DNA of 64,000 nt from positions 1 through 64,000 of the forward strand of contig NZ_JAJGQH010000007.1 in NCBI RefSeq assembly GCF_020783655.1, read 5' to 3'. The DNA is from Xanthomonas melonis. GTDB taxonomy: Bacteria > Pseudomonadota > Gammaproteobacteria > Xanthomonadales > Xanthomonadaceae. Made by a program: the position numbers and the translations under genes. Positions 8,961 to 17,466 of this stretch are shown here, piece after piece. Each line of letters opens with the position of its first letter. Position 1 is the stretch's first letter. Below the pieces are notes generated by a model, which saw nothing but the letters and a program-made list of their open reading frames with translations, was not told where the DNA came from and ran no database searches.

Positions 8961-11900
8961 CTAAGCATTGCCGGCCGGTGGGTCCATCGGGTGTTCGCCC
9001 GCTGCGTCGGCGGCATCGGCGAGCGCCTGCGCCAGGGCCTGCGCCAGCAGATCGCCGGTCACCGGCTTGCGCAGGAAGCCGTTGCAGCCGGCGGCCATCG
9101 CCTGCGGCTGGGCGTCGGCATCGGCGCGTGCGGTCACCGCCACGATCGGGAAGCGCACGCCACGTGCGCGCAGCTGCGCGACCAGGGCTGCACCATCGAT
9201 GCCGGGCAGATCCAGATCGCACAGGCCGGCGTCGAAGCTGCGCGTGCTGACCTCGGCCAGCGCCGCGAGCCCATGTAGCACATGGGTCACGGTGTGTCCG
9301 CGCACCTGCAGCAGGCCGATCATCACCTGCGCGACGGTAGGGTCGTCTTCGACCAGCAGCAATTGCAGTGGGGTCTGATCCTGCGGCGCGATCGCCCGTG
9401 CCGCATCCGGCATGCCCTCGGGCAGCGTCGTCACCCACCGCAACGGCAGTTCGACGACAAAGCAGGCACCCTGCCCCAACTCGCTGCTGACATTCACCGC
9501 ACCGCCCATGGCCGCCGCCAGTTCGCGGCAGATCGCCAGGCCCAGCCCGCTGCCGCCATGCCGTGCCAGTGTCAGCGCGCCTTCGGCCTGCTCGAAACGC
9601 TGGAACAGCCGCGTGCGCTGTTCGGCACTCATGCCGGGGCCCGTATCGCACACCTCCATCCGGATGCCCTGTCCAGGTGTATGCGGCAATGACGAGACCC
9701 GCAGACGCACGCTGCCACGCTCGGTGAACTTGACCGCATTGAACAACAGGTTGAGCAGGATCTGTTGCACCCGGTTGGCATCGCCATGCAAGGCCGGCGG
9801 CAGCGCGTCGTCGAGCTCGCAGTCGAAGCGCAGTTGTTTCTGTTCGGCGCTCGGGCGCACCAGATCCACCACCTGCCGGATCGACTGACGCAGATCGAAA
9901 TCGCGGTGATCCAGCGGCAGCTTGCCCGCTTCGATCCTGGCCAGATCCAGCGCGTCGTTGACCAGTCGCAGCAGATGCTTGCCCGCAGACTGGATCGCAC
10001 CGGCATAGCCCTGCTGACGGGGATCCAGCTGCGTTTGCAGCAGGAGCTCGCTCATGCCCAGAACCCCGGTCATCGGCGTACGCACCTCATGTCCCAGCGT
10101 CGCCAGGAACCGCGTCTTGGCCAACGAGGCCTGTTCGGCCAGCTCACGCTTGTGCTGGGCCAACTGCCATTGCGCGCGCAGGCGGACCCGGCGCCGGTAG
10201 GCCGCGGCGAACAGTGCGGCCAGCACCACGCCAAGCAGGCATAGCGCGGCCAGGCCCATGTCACTGCGCCACCAGGGTGGGTTGACGGTAAAATCGAGCG
10301 TCTGCACCTTCGATGTATTGCCCAGCGGATCGATACCCTGCATCTGGAGCACATAGCGGCCGGGCGGCAGGGCCGAAAACTCCCGCATTCCTGATGCGTC
10401 GTGGTCCACCCAGCCCGAATCGAAACCTTTCAAAAAAGTACGGTAGCGATTGGCCATCGGATCGATGAAAGACAGCAGCCGCATGTTGATACGCAGCTGG
10501 CGGTCCACCGGCGACAGCGAAAAACCACCGCCAGTCGGCAAGCTGCGACGACGTTCGCCTGCCTGCACGCTTACCGTTTCCAGGCGCATCTCCGGCGTGA
10601 ACGTCGGCACATCTGGTGCACGCGTGTCGATCAGCAAGGTATAGCCATCGGCGGTCCCGCCCACCAGCACGCCATCACGCGCCATCAGCAGGCAGCGGCG
10701 GCTGAATTCCAGGCTGGTCAGTCCATCGCGCGCATTGAAGCCGCGCACCTGTGCCCGCGCCTGACGTGGATCGATGCGCCATAAGCCGCGTGGGCCCGAC
10801 AACCACAACCGCCCCTGACTGTCGCGCTCCAGCCCGTAGGCATCCATCGCGGGAAAGCCCTCGACCGAGCGGATACGGCGCAGCCGCTTCCATTGGGTGC
10901 CATCGCTGCCCCAATGTTCAAGACTGCCTGCGCGGTACAACCAGAGATGGGTGGCGTCTTCGACCACGAACGCCTGCAGTGTCTCATCGGTTTCCAGGCC
11001 AGGTACCGGCACGAAACCACCGGCAGCCGATTGCCAGGCGTACATGCCGCCAAACGCACTGACCCACATGCGCCCATCCGGACCCTTGCGAATCTGCGAC
11101 GGAACGACTTCCTTCAGACCATGCGGGTGGTCTTCATCGATCGTTTCCAATAGCCGTCCGCTTGCCAGGTCGCGTCGCTGGATCACCTGCTCGTATGCCA
11201 CCCATACCGTGCCGTCGCCTGGCTCACCGATCCAAACCGCCGCTTCGGCAGGTCCGCCATCGGTGAAGTGCCGCAGCGCGCCGGTGGTCAGATCGACACG
11301 CGACAGCCCTAAACGCCCGCTGCCTAGCCAAACGGTGCCGCGGCTATCTTCCAGAGCGGCCGCCACCTCCATGTCGCTAAACTCCGGCTGCTGTATGCCG
11401 GTCTGTGTCAATGCACCGGTCGAGGTGTCATAGCGCAGCATCCGGCCGCTGCTATCGAACTGCCACAGCCCACCGGAACGTGCAGCGGGTGCAAGACTGC
11501 AATTGAGCCCTTTCCCCTGCTCGTTGATCTGCTTGAACGCTGCGGTGCGCCGCCAGTCTTCGCGCAGGTAGGCAAGCCCGCGCCCATGCAAGGGTACCCA
11601 GATCCCGCCATGTGCACTGCGCCAGATGGTAACCACGTGGCGGTTGGATACCAGAGGCGTATCGCCGTTGTTGACCGGTACCGGGGGCTGGCCCGGGCGG
11701 GTATGCCACAGCCCCTGCTCGGTGCCCAGCCAGAACTCGCCATCGCCCGCATCGGCGACCGTCCAGACACGATTGCCCGACGCAAACATCGGCGACCAGG
11801 TAGGGGTGTGCCAGACACCGGACCCGTCCATCGAGCGCAGGCCAGTGTCAGTGGACACCCACAACCGCTGCCCTACCCACTGCAACGCGTTGATGCCGCT

Positions 11901-12539
11901 TGCATCGCCATCCGGGCGCACCCGATGCAAGCTCATGCCGTCGTGATACGCCAGGCCGCCCAGGGTGCCGATCCACATCCGATCGCGGTCATCCAGCGCT
12001 AGGGCATAGACCGGGTTGCGCGCCAGAGGGTCTTCCATCTTGGACAGATCCAATGTGCTGAACCGCCCCTTCGGATCAAGCCGCAGCACCGCGCCGGTCG
12101 ACAGGCCGAACCAAATCTCATCGCCGCGGCCGGCAATGGCATAGACATCGCCGACAGCGAGTTCGGGCACCTCATTGGGCAGGTAGGCCGTCAACGTGGC
12201 GCGGTCGGCGCTGAGCATCGCCACCCCGGCGCCACCCAGCGCCAACCATAGCCGGTCCTGCGAATCGATGTAGATCGCTTGCAGCAGGTTGCTTCTGAGC
12301 GAGTGCCGGTCGGTGGGCTCATTACGCCAGACCTTGAACCCGGCACCGTCGTAGCGCACCAGTCCATCAGTGGTAGTCATCCACAGATAACCAGCACGGT
12401 CCTGGGCAATGGCGGTGATCATGGTGGAGGGCAAGCCCTCGGCCGGCCCAACGATACGAAACCGCGGAATGGCCGGAATCGTGGCCAGTGCAGGAAAGGC
12501 CATCAAAATGGCAAGCAGCACGATCAGCAGCACACGCAT
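8961..12539 (-). CDS. Hybrid sensor histidine kinase with Reg_prop beta-propeller sensor (upstream copy)
   Basis: Paralogue of the next gene on this strand with the same architecture in 1192 aa: signal peptide (MRVLLIVLLAILMAFPALA), Reg_prop repeats, Y_Y_Y domain, one TM helix, HisKA (LGHEVRTPMTG, His about 815), HATPase_c (NLLFNAVKF, DTGPG, GGSGLGLAI) and receiver (LCDLDLPGIDG, Asp about 1106). The kinase cores of the two copies are nearly the same, while the propellers differ much more. This fits duplication followed by change in what is sensed. Start: ATG at 12539 with GAAGGGA about eight bases upstream; the frame upstream of it is non-coding. It is divergent from the yceI operon. The gap to the second kinase is about 150 bp, so the two may be co-transcribed. 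Confidence 0.88.
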   Translation of the reverse strand: MRVLLIVLLAILMAFPALATIPAIPRFRIVGPAEGLPSTMITAIAQDRAGYLWMTTTDGLVRYDGAGFKVWRNEPTDRHSLRSNLLQAIYIDSQDRLWLALGGAGVAMLSADRATLTAYLPNEVPELAVGDVYAIAGRGDEIWFGLSTGAVLRLDPKGRFSTLDLSKMEDPLARNPVYALALDDRDRMWIGTLGGLAYHDGMSLHRVRPDGDASGINALQWVGQRLWVSTDTGLRSMDGSGVWHTPTWSPMFASGNRVWTVADAGDGEFWLGTEQGLWHTRPGQPPVPVNNGDTPLVSNRHVVTIWRSAHGGIWVPLHGRGLAYLREDWRRTAAFKQINEQGKGLNCSLAPAARSGGLWQFDSSGRMLRYDTSTGALTQTGIQQPEFSDMEVAAALEDSRGTVWLGSGRLGLSRVDLTTGALRHFTDGGPAEAAVWIGEPGDGTVWVAYEQVIQRRDLASGRLLETIDEDHPHGLKEVVPSQIRKGPDGRMWVSAFGGMYAWQSAAGGFVPVPGLETDETLQAFVVEDATHLWLYRAGSLEHWGSDGTQWKRLRRIRSVEGFPAMDAYGLERDSQGRLWLSGPRGLWRIDPRQARAQVRGFNARDGLTSLEFSRRCLLMARDGVLVGGTADGYTLLIDTRAPDVPTFTPEMRLETVSVQAGERRRSLPTGGGFSLSPVDRQLRINMRLLSFIDPMANRYRTFLKGFDSGWVDHDASGMREFSALPPGRYVLQMQGIDPLGNTSKVQTLDFTVNPPWWRSDMGLAALCLLGVVLAALFAAAYRRRVRLRAQWQLAQHKRELAEQASLAKTRFLATLGHEVRTPMTGVLGMSELLLQTQLDPRQQGYAGAIQSAGKHLLRLVNDALDLARIEAGKLPLDHRDFDLRQSIRQVVDLVRPSAEQKQLRFDCELDDALPPALHGDANRVQQILLNLLFNAVKFTERGSVRLRVSSLPHTPGQGIRMEVCDTGPGMSAEQRTRLFQRFEQAEGALTLARHGGSGLGLAICRELAAAMGGAVNVSSELGQGACFVVELPLRWVTTLPEGMPDAARAIAPQDQTPLQLLLVEDDPTVAQVMIGLLQVRGHTVTHVLHGLAALAEVSTRSFDAGLCDLDLPGIDGAALVAQLRARGVRFPIVAVTARADADAQPQAMAAGCNGFLRKPVTGDLLAQALAQALADAADAAGEHPMDPPAGNA

Positions 12540-12623
12540 GTGGGAATCCCTTCCACGTCCAGCCGGCATGCTCGCAACGGATCGTTGCGAGCGCAAGTCG
12601 AGCGCGCGCTGGCGGGATGTGTC

Positions 12624-12629
12624 TAGAAT
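12624..12629 (+). promoter_or_regulatory. -10 element (TAGAAT) implying a leaderless yceI transcript
   Basis: TAGAAT ends six bases before the ATG at 12636. Standard spacing would place the transcription start at the A of the start codon, and no Shine-Dalgarno fits between them. Confidence 0.45.
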
Positions 12630-12635
12630 CCGCCC

Positions 12636-13298
12636 ATGACGTCCCTCGCCCGCCTGTTGCTCCTTCCAGCCCTGGCCCTCACCAGCCTGGCCGCCAGCGC
12701 CGCACCGGCGCGTTATGCGCTGGACCCGGTGCATACCCGGGTGCTGTTCGCGGTCGAACATGCGGGCTTTTCCAAGGCGTTGGGCACGGTATCCGGCAGC
12801 ACCGGCAGCCTGGTCTTCGACCCGGACGACTGGGCGTCGGCGCGGCTGGATGTCACCGTGCCGCTGCATCGGGCCGACCTGGGCGATGCGAAGTGGAACC
12901 AGGCCACCCTGGCACGCAACCTACTCGACGCCGAGCGTTTTCCCGACGCACATTTCGTCTCCACGCGCGTGGAAGCCAGCGGCCAGAACCATGCCAGGGT
13001 CACCGGTAATCTCACTCTGCATGGCGTCACCCGTCCGGTCACCCTGGAGGTGACCCTCAACGCGCTCAAGCGCCATCCGCTGCCGCCGTTCAGGCGCACC
13101 GCCGGGTTCTCCGCCACCGCCACGCTGAGCCGGGCCGAGTTCGGCATCGATGCGTGGAAATCGATGATCGGCGACACCGTGGAGCTGCGCATCGAAGCAG
13201 AAGCCGTGCGCGAGGGGCGCGCGGACGACGAAGCGCCCGAACCGCCATCTGAACCCGCCACACCCGACACCACTGAACACCGGGAATCCGGCACATGA
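12636..13298 (+). CDS. YceI-family periplasmic protein (first copy)
   Basis: A 220-aa secreted member of the YceI lipocalin-like family, which binds polyisoprenoid or other amphiphilic lipids. It has a signal peptide (about residues 1-22, ending AASAAPA) and a YceI core starting YALDPVHTRVLFAVEH, with the family's NLTLHGVTRPVTLEV stretch at about 125-140 and FGIDAWKSMIGDTVELRIE near 170-190. After the core is an unusual Glu/Pro-rich tail of about 25 residues. It is the first gene of a tight operon: its stop overlaps the start of cytochrome b561 by four bases (ATGA). E. coli also pairs yceI with a b561-type gene. The role is probably in envelope quinone or lipid biology. Confidence 0.88.
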   Translation: MTSLARLLLLPALALTSLAASAAPARYALDPVHTRVLFAVEHAGFSKALGTVSGSTGSLVFDPDDWASARLDVTVPLHRADLGDAKWNQATLARNLLDAERFPDAHFVSTRVEASGQNHARVTGNLTLHGVTRPVTLEVTLNALKRHPLPPFRRTAGFSATATLSRAEFGIDAWKSMIGDTVELRIEAEAVREGRADDEAPEPPSEPATPDTTEHRESGT

Positions 13299-13858
13299 GC
13301 CTGAAGAATACCGACCGTTGGGGCGGCGTCAGCCAGACCCTGCACTGGCTGATCGCGCTGCTGATCCTGGTACTGGGCATCGTCGGCCTGACCATGGGCG
13401 AGTTGCCCAGGACACCGAAATACTTCTGGGTCTACACCGCGCACAAGTCGCTCGGGCTGACCGTGCTGGCGCTGGTGATCCTGCGCCTGGGCTGGCGGTT
13501 GTATGCGGGCGCTCCCCCGCCGGTGGTGGGGACGCCGCGCTGGCAGGAGCGCATTGCCGGGCTCACCCACTGGCTGCTGTACGCCATGATCTTCGCCATG
13601 CCGCTGTCGGGCTGGCTGTACGACTCCACCAGCGGCCTGCGGCCGTTCCGCTGGTTCGGCCTGTTCGATGTGCCCAAGCTCAGCCCGCCGGACGAACACC
13701 TGCGCGCCATCGCGCACTTCGTCCACGAATGGGGCTTCTGGCTGCTGATCGCCGTGGTGCTGGCGCATGCCGGCGCCGCGTTCTACCACCACCTGTTCCA
13801 GCGTGACGCCACCCTGGCGCGGATGTTGCCGCGCGGCTGGCTTTCTTCCAGACCCTAA
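13295..13858 (+). CDS. Cytochrome b561 family membrane protein
   Basis: A 187-aa, four-helix di-haem inner-membrane cytochrome b561, like E. coli CybB/YceJ, expected to pass electrons from the quinone pool. Haem-ligand histidines are visible in each helix: TLHWLIALLI (helix 1), YTAHKSLGLTVLAL (helix 2), GLTHWLLYAMI (helix 3), and FVHEWGFWLLIAVVLAHAGAAFYHH (helix 4, named by its ends: first His near residue 148, last near 169). It lies between two yceI genes, overlaps the first by ATGA, and is followed by the second after nine bases. The arrangement argues that the secreted YceI proteins carry a lipid or quinone-like ligand used by the cytochrome; this is inference. Confidence 0.9.
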   Translation: MSLKNTDRWGGVSQTLHWLIALLILVLGIVGLTMGELPRTPKYFWVYTAHKSLGLTVLALVILRLGWRLYAGAPPPVVGTPRWQERIAGLTHWLLYAMIFAMPLSGWLYDSTSGLRPFRWFGLFDVPKLSPPDEHLRAIAHFVHEWGFWLLIAVVLAHAGAAFYHHLFQRDATLARMLPRGWLSSRP

Positions 13859-13867
13859 GGATTTCCC

Positions 13868-14437
13868 ATGTCGTCCAAGCTGTTCGCCTCTCCCATGCTG
13901 GTCGCTGCATCGTTGGTGACCACCTTCGCAGCCGCCCCGGTGCTGGCCGCCGATTACGTCCAGGCCCCCGGCTCGACGCTGGTGTTCGCCAGCAAGTACG
14001 ACGGGGAAGTGTTCACCGGCAAGTTCCCCGGCTTCGACACCACGCTGAATTTCGATCCGGCCAACCTGGCCGGCGCCAAGCTCGACGTGCGCATTCCGCT
14101 GGCAAGCGCGGTCAGCGGCAACAGCGACCGCGATTCCACCCTGCAGGGCCCGGACTTCTTCAACGTCGCCAAGTTCGCCACCGCGCGCTACCGCGCCGAC
14201 AAGTTCCGCGCACTGGGCGGCAACCAGTATGCCGCCGACGGCACCCTGGAACTGCGCGGTGTCAGCAAGCCGGTCACCCTGACCTTCACCTGGACGCCCG
14301 GCGCGCAGCCGGTGCTGACGGGCAAGGCGGTGGTGAAGCGGCTGGACTTCGGCGTGGGCGGCGGCGACTGGACCGATACCAAGACCATCCCCAACGAAAC
14401 CGCGATCAGCACCAAGGTCGTGTTGAAGGCGAAGTAG
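13868..14437 (+). CDS. YceI-family periplasmic protein (second copy)
   Basis: A 189-aa YceI-family protein with a signal peptide (cleavage after VLAA, about residue 27). The lipocalin-like core runs DYVQAPGSTLVFASKYDG ... DGTLELRGVSKPVTLTFTW ... DFGVGGGDWTDTKTIPNETAISTKV. The RBS AAGGA lies seven bases before the ATG. It is the last gene of the yceI-b561-yceI operon and is followed by a clear terminator. The two YceI proteins differ substantially, so this is not a recent duplication. Confidence 0.9.
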   Translation: MSSKLFASPMLVAASLVTTFAAAPVLAADYVQAPGSTLVFASKYDGEVFTGKFPGFDTTLNFDPANLAGAKLDVRIPLASAVSGNSDRDSTLQGPDFFNVAKFATARYRADKFRALGGNQYAADGTLELRGVSKPVTLTFTWTPGAQPVLTGKAVVKRLDFGVGGGDWTDTKTIPNETAISTKVVLKAK

Positions 14438-14467
14438 CGCCACAGGCCGCACGGGATGCGGCCACTG

Positions 14468-14503
14468 AGCGGCGGACTACCTCGTCGGGTCCGCCGCTTT
14501 TTT
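14468..14503 (+). terminator. Rho-independent terminator of the yceI/b561 operon
   Basis: Ten-base stem AGCGGCGGAC / GTCCGCCGCT with an 11-base loop, followed by a run of six T at 14498-14503. Confidence 0.85.
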
Positions 14504-14569
14504 GTGCCTGAAACACCAGATGACACCGATAGACAGTTAGACTCGGCGATCCCATCAAGGACGTGAACG

Positions 14570-15145
14570 ATGCGCACACACGGAACGTTGACCCGTTGGA
14601 ACAGCGATCGAGGCTTCGGCTTCATTACTCCGGCGCGCCCCGGAGACGATGTCTTCGTGCATATCTCCGCATTCGGGAGCGGCGCGCAGGCGCCGCGTAT
14701 TGGCGAGCTGATCGCGTTCGAGACCGAAGCCGGCCCGGACATGCGCCCGCGCGCGGTGCGCATCACCCGCGCCGGTGCACAGGCCGGCAAGGGTGAACCT
14801 TCCCGCCGTCGCCACGCACCGCGTGCGGCGAACAGCGGAAGTTTCCAGCTCGGGCTCGGCAAGGTGGTGCTGATGCTGCTGCTGACCGGTGGCGCGGCGT
14901 TCGCCTACCTGCAGCGCGATGCACTGAGCGAGGCGATAGCGCCCACCGCCGTGGCAGAACCGGCGCCGGCACGCTCGCCAGCCACGCCCGCACCCGCCCC
15001 CGCGCCGGCCGGTTGCGACGGTCGTACCCAGTGTTCACAGATGCGTTCCTGTGACGAAGCCACCTACGTGCTGCAGCACTGCCCCAATACCCGGATGGAT
15101 GGCGACGGCGACGGCGTGCCCTGCGAGCAGCAGTGGTGCCACTGA
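14570..15145 (+). CDS. Cold-shock domain / TM / Excalibur-domain protein
   Basis: A 191-aa protein joining three parts. Residues 1-65 are a cold-shock domain with the RNA-binding motifs RGFGFITP and DVFVHISAF. A basic linker and one membrane helix (about 100-118, VVLMLLLTGGAAFAYL) follow. After an Ala/Pro-rich linker, residues about 150-191 are an Excalibur-type calcium-binding domain with CSQMRSCDEATYVL and DGDGDGVPCE. The topology would put the nucleic-acid-binding end in the cytoplasm and the Cys/Asp-rich end in the periplasm. RBS AAGGA is well placed. Cold-shock domains are more often joined to DUF1294 membrane domains; this combination is less familiar. The function is not known. Confidence 0.85.
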   Translation: MRTHGTLTRWNSDRGFGFITPARPGDDVFVHISAFGSGAQAPRIGELIAFETEAGPDMRPRAVRITRAGAQAGKGEPSRRRHAPRAANSGSFQLGLGKVVLMLLLTGGAAFAYLQRDALSEAIAPTAVAEPAPARSPATPAPAPAPAGCDGRTQCSQMRSCDEATYVLQHCPNTRMDGDGDGVPCEQQWCH

Positions 15146-15331
15146 ACCGAGGTCGGCCCTCGACATGGGCCTGGCGATTCGAGCGTTGCCCTCCGGATGC
15201 CGTGGATCGCCAGCGCGGCAAGACGGATCCGATGTCGCGCACGGTGAATACCCGGCAAAGCGAAGTCCACCGGTCACCTGTCGCCATCACCCACGCAGGC
15301 GAGCGGAGGCGGCTGCAAGCGATAGTGGCAC

Positions 15332-15574
15332 TCATCCGCCCTGGTCGCGGCCTTGCTCCAGCCATGCGCGCAGCAGGGGGCCATCGAATGGCCACGCCAG
15401 CTCGCGTCCCTGCGCGTCCCGCAGCACCGGCACCCGTGCCCCATAAACGGCCTCGAGGGCGGCGTCTTCGTCGATGAAGATGCTGAGGAAGTCGCCGGCA
15501 CGCGCCTGCGCCAGCACTTCGATGGCCTGATCGCACAGGTGGCAGTCGTCGCGCTGGTACAGGGTCAGGGCCAT
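15332..15574 (-). CDS. Small glutaredoxin-like protein
   Basis: An 80-aa thioredoxin-fold protein of the glutaredoxin family. It starts [19 protein letters not shown], with the redox motif CHLC at about residues 11-14. A cis-Pro region follows (GARVPVLRD), then [18 protein letters not shown]. It lacks a clear glutathione-binding GG pair, so it may be a DUF836-type thiol protein rather than a classical glutaredoxin. The ATG at 15574 is divergent from sdaA with about 85 bp between. Confidence 0.8.
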   Translation of the reverse strand: MALTLYQRDDCHLCDQAIEVLAQARAGDFLSIFIDEDAALEAVYGARVPVLRDAQGRELAWPFDGPLLRAWLEQGRDQGG

Positions 15575-15659
15575 GCAGGGGTCTCATGCTGCGCTGCAGC
15601 CGTGCCGCAAGCGCCGAACGTCTAGAATAGCCGCCTTTACGCTCACCTCTCCGGCACGC

Positions 15660-17042
15660 ATGGCTGTCAGCACGTTCGACCTGTTCAAGATCGGTATCGG
15701 TCCCAGTTCCTCCCACACCGTGGGGCCGATGCGTGCCGCCGAGCGCTTCGTGCACCGCTGGCTGCTCGACGCGGGCCGCCTGCAGGACGTGGTGCGCATC
15801 CGCGCCGAAGTGTTCGGCTCGCTGGCGCTGACCGGTCGCGGCCACGGCACCGACAAGGCGGTGCTGCTCGGGCTGGAAGGCCACCGTCCCAACCTGATCG
15901 ACCCGGACATCATTCCGGCCACGCTGGAACGCATCCGCACGAGCAAGCGTATCAATCTGATGGGCGAGCACGCCATCGGCTTCGACGAAAAACGCGATCT
16001 GCCGATGAACAAGCGGCAGAAGCTGCCGTACCACACCAACGGCATGCGTTTCACCGCCTACGACGCCGAAGACGCGGTGATCGCCACGCGCGATTACTAC
16101 TCGGTCGGCGGCGGCTTCGTGGTCAACCAGGACGATGCCGCCGACGACCGCATCGTGGCCGACGAAACCCCGCTGCCGTATCCGTTCCTCAGCGGCGACG
16201 AGCTGCTGGCGCAATGCGCGCGCAGCGGCCTGAGCATTGCCGCACTGATGTTCGAAAACGAAAAGAGCTGGCGCAGCGAAGACGAGATCCGCGCCGGCCT
16301 GCGCGAGCTGTGGAATGCGATGCAGTCCTGCGTGACGCGTGGCATCCGCGAGGAAGGCACCCTGCCCGGTGGCCTGAGTGTCTCGCGGCGCGCCCCGGCG
16401 CTGTACCGCGAACTCTCGTCCAAGCCGGAAGCGGCCATGCGCGACCCGCTGACCACGCTGGATTGGGTCAACCTCTACGCGCTGGCAGTCAACGAAGAAA
16501 ATGCCGCCGGCGGCCGCGTGGTCACCGCCCCCACCAACGGCGCGGCCGGCATCATTCCGGCGGTACTGCATTACTTCGATCGTTTCTGCGCAGGCGCGTC
16601 CGAGCAGCGCATCTTCGACTTCCTGCTCACCGCTGCGGCCATCGGCATCCTGTACAAGGAAAACGCCTCGATCTCCGGCGCCGAAGTCGGCTGCCAGGGA
16701 GAAGTGGGCGTGGCCTGCTCGATGGCCGCCGGCGGCCTGGTCGCTGCGCTCGGCGGCAATCCGGGCCAGATCGAGAATGCCGCGGAAATCGGCATGGAGC
16801 ACAACCTCGGCCTGACCTGCGATCCGATCGGCGGCTTGGTGCAGATCCCGTGCATCGAACGCAATGCGATGGGCGCGGTGAAAGCCATCAACGCCAGCCG
16901 CATGGCCATGCGCGGCGACGGCAAGCACAAGGTCTCGCTCGACAAGGTCATCAAGACCATGCGCGACACTGGCCGCGACATGCAGGACAAGTACAAGGAA
17001 ACCAGCCGCGGCGGCCTGGCGGTGAACGTCATCGAGTGCTGA
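15660..17042 (+). CDS. sdaA: L-serine ammonia-lyase (serine dehydratase), single-chain iron-sulfur type
   Basis: Deaminates L-serine to pyruvate and ammonia in the cytoplasm using a [4Fe-4S] cluster. The 460-aa protein has the family start [19 protein letters not shown], the substrate loop [12 protein letters not shown] at about 300, and the cluster region at about 340-400 with [14 protein letters not shown] and [14 protein letters not shown]. Its length matches E. coli SdaA (454 aa). The frame is open from 15573, but the ATG at 15660 aligns with the family start. TAGAAT at 15623-15628 is a likely -10. No clear Shine-Dalgarno is visible. Confidence 0.94.
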   Translation: MAVSTFDLFKIGIGPSSSHTVGPMRAAERFVHRWLLDAGRLQDVVRIRAEVFGSLALTGRGHGTDKAVLLGLEGHRPNLIDPDIIPATLERIRTSKRINLMGEHAIGFDEKRDLPMNKRQKLPYHTNGMRFTAYDAEDAVIATRDYYSVGGGFVVNQDDAADDRIVADETPLPYPFLSGDELLAQCARSGLSIAALMFENEKSWRSEDEIRAGLRELWNAMQSCVTRGIREEGTLPGGLSVSRRAPALYRELSSKPEAAMRDPLTTLDWVNLYALAVNEENAAGGRVVTAPTNGAAGIIPAVLHYFDRFCAGASEQRIFDFLLTAAAIGILYKENASISGAEVGCQGEVGVACSMAAGGLVAALGGNPGQIENAAEIGMEHNLGLTCDPIGGLVQIPCIERNAMGAVKAINASRMAMRGDGKHKVSLDKVIKTMRDTGRDMQDKYKETSRGGLAVNVIEC

Positions 17043-17466
17043 GCCAACAGCACACGACGGTTGGCTGCACGTCCTTCTCTCACGAGCGGCAGAAGCCGCA
17101 CAAAGCGCAGTAAGCGAATGCAAGTACGGTTGAGCGCCCTGCCCTCTCCCGCGCGCGGGAGAAGGTGCGCGAAGCGCGGATGAGCGAACGCACCAAGCGC
17201 CGGCAAGCGCTCAGCCCTTCTCCCGCCAGCGGGAGAAGGTGCGCGAAGCGCGGATGAGCGAACGCAGCAAACGCCGGTAAGCGCTCTGCCCTTCTCCCGC
17301 ACGCGGGAGAAGGTGCGCGAAGCGCGGATGAGGGCGCGTGCATCGCAACCTCCCCTGGCAACGCATTCGCCAATACCACACCAGCGCCCGCCAAACGCCG
17401 CCAGCTGTACGTCCCCACCACATCCTCCGCTGTACTGTCGGACGCTGGATTCGGATGGAGATCGCG
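17043..17466. other. Intergenic region filled by a palindromic repeat cluster
   Basis: No gene. About 17073-17335 is taken up by tandem palindromic repeats (separate entry). The rest is the upstream region of the hydrolase gene; no clear promoter was recognised. Confidence 0.7.
17073..17335 (+). repeat. Tandem REP-like palindromic repeats, three good copies plus one decayed copy
   Basis: Units start at 17142, 17215 and 17289, a period of 73-74 bases. Each begins CCTTCTCCCGC, pairs with GCGGGAGAAGG, then has a small hairpin GCGC-GAA-GCGC and GGATGAG. A diverged copy precedes them from about 17073. The first unit is slightly changed in its left arm, and the last lacks the 3' spacer. A single related unit lies in the other orientation at about 49688-49735. 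The elements look like dispersed non-coding REP-type sequences. Confidence 0.85.
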
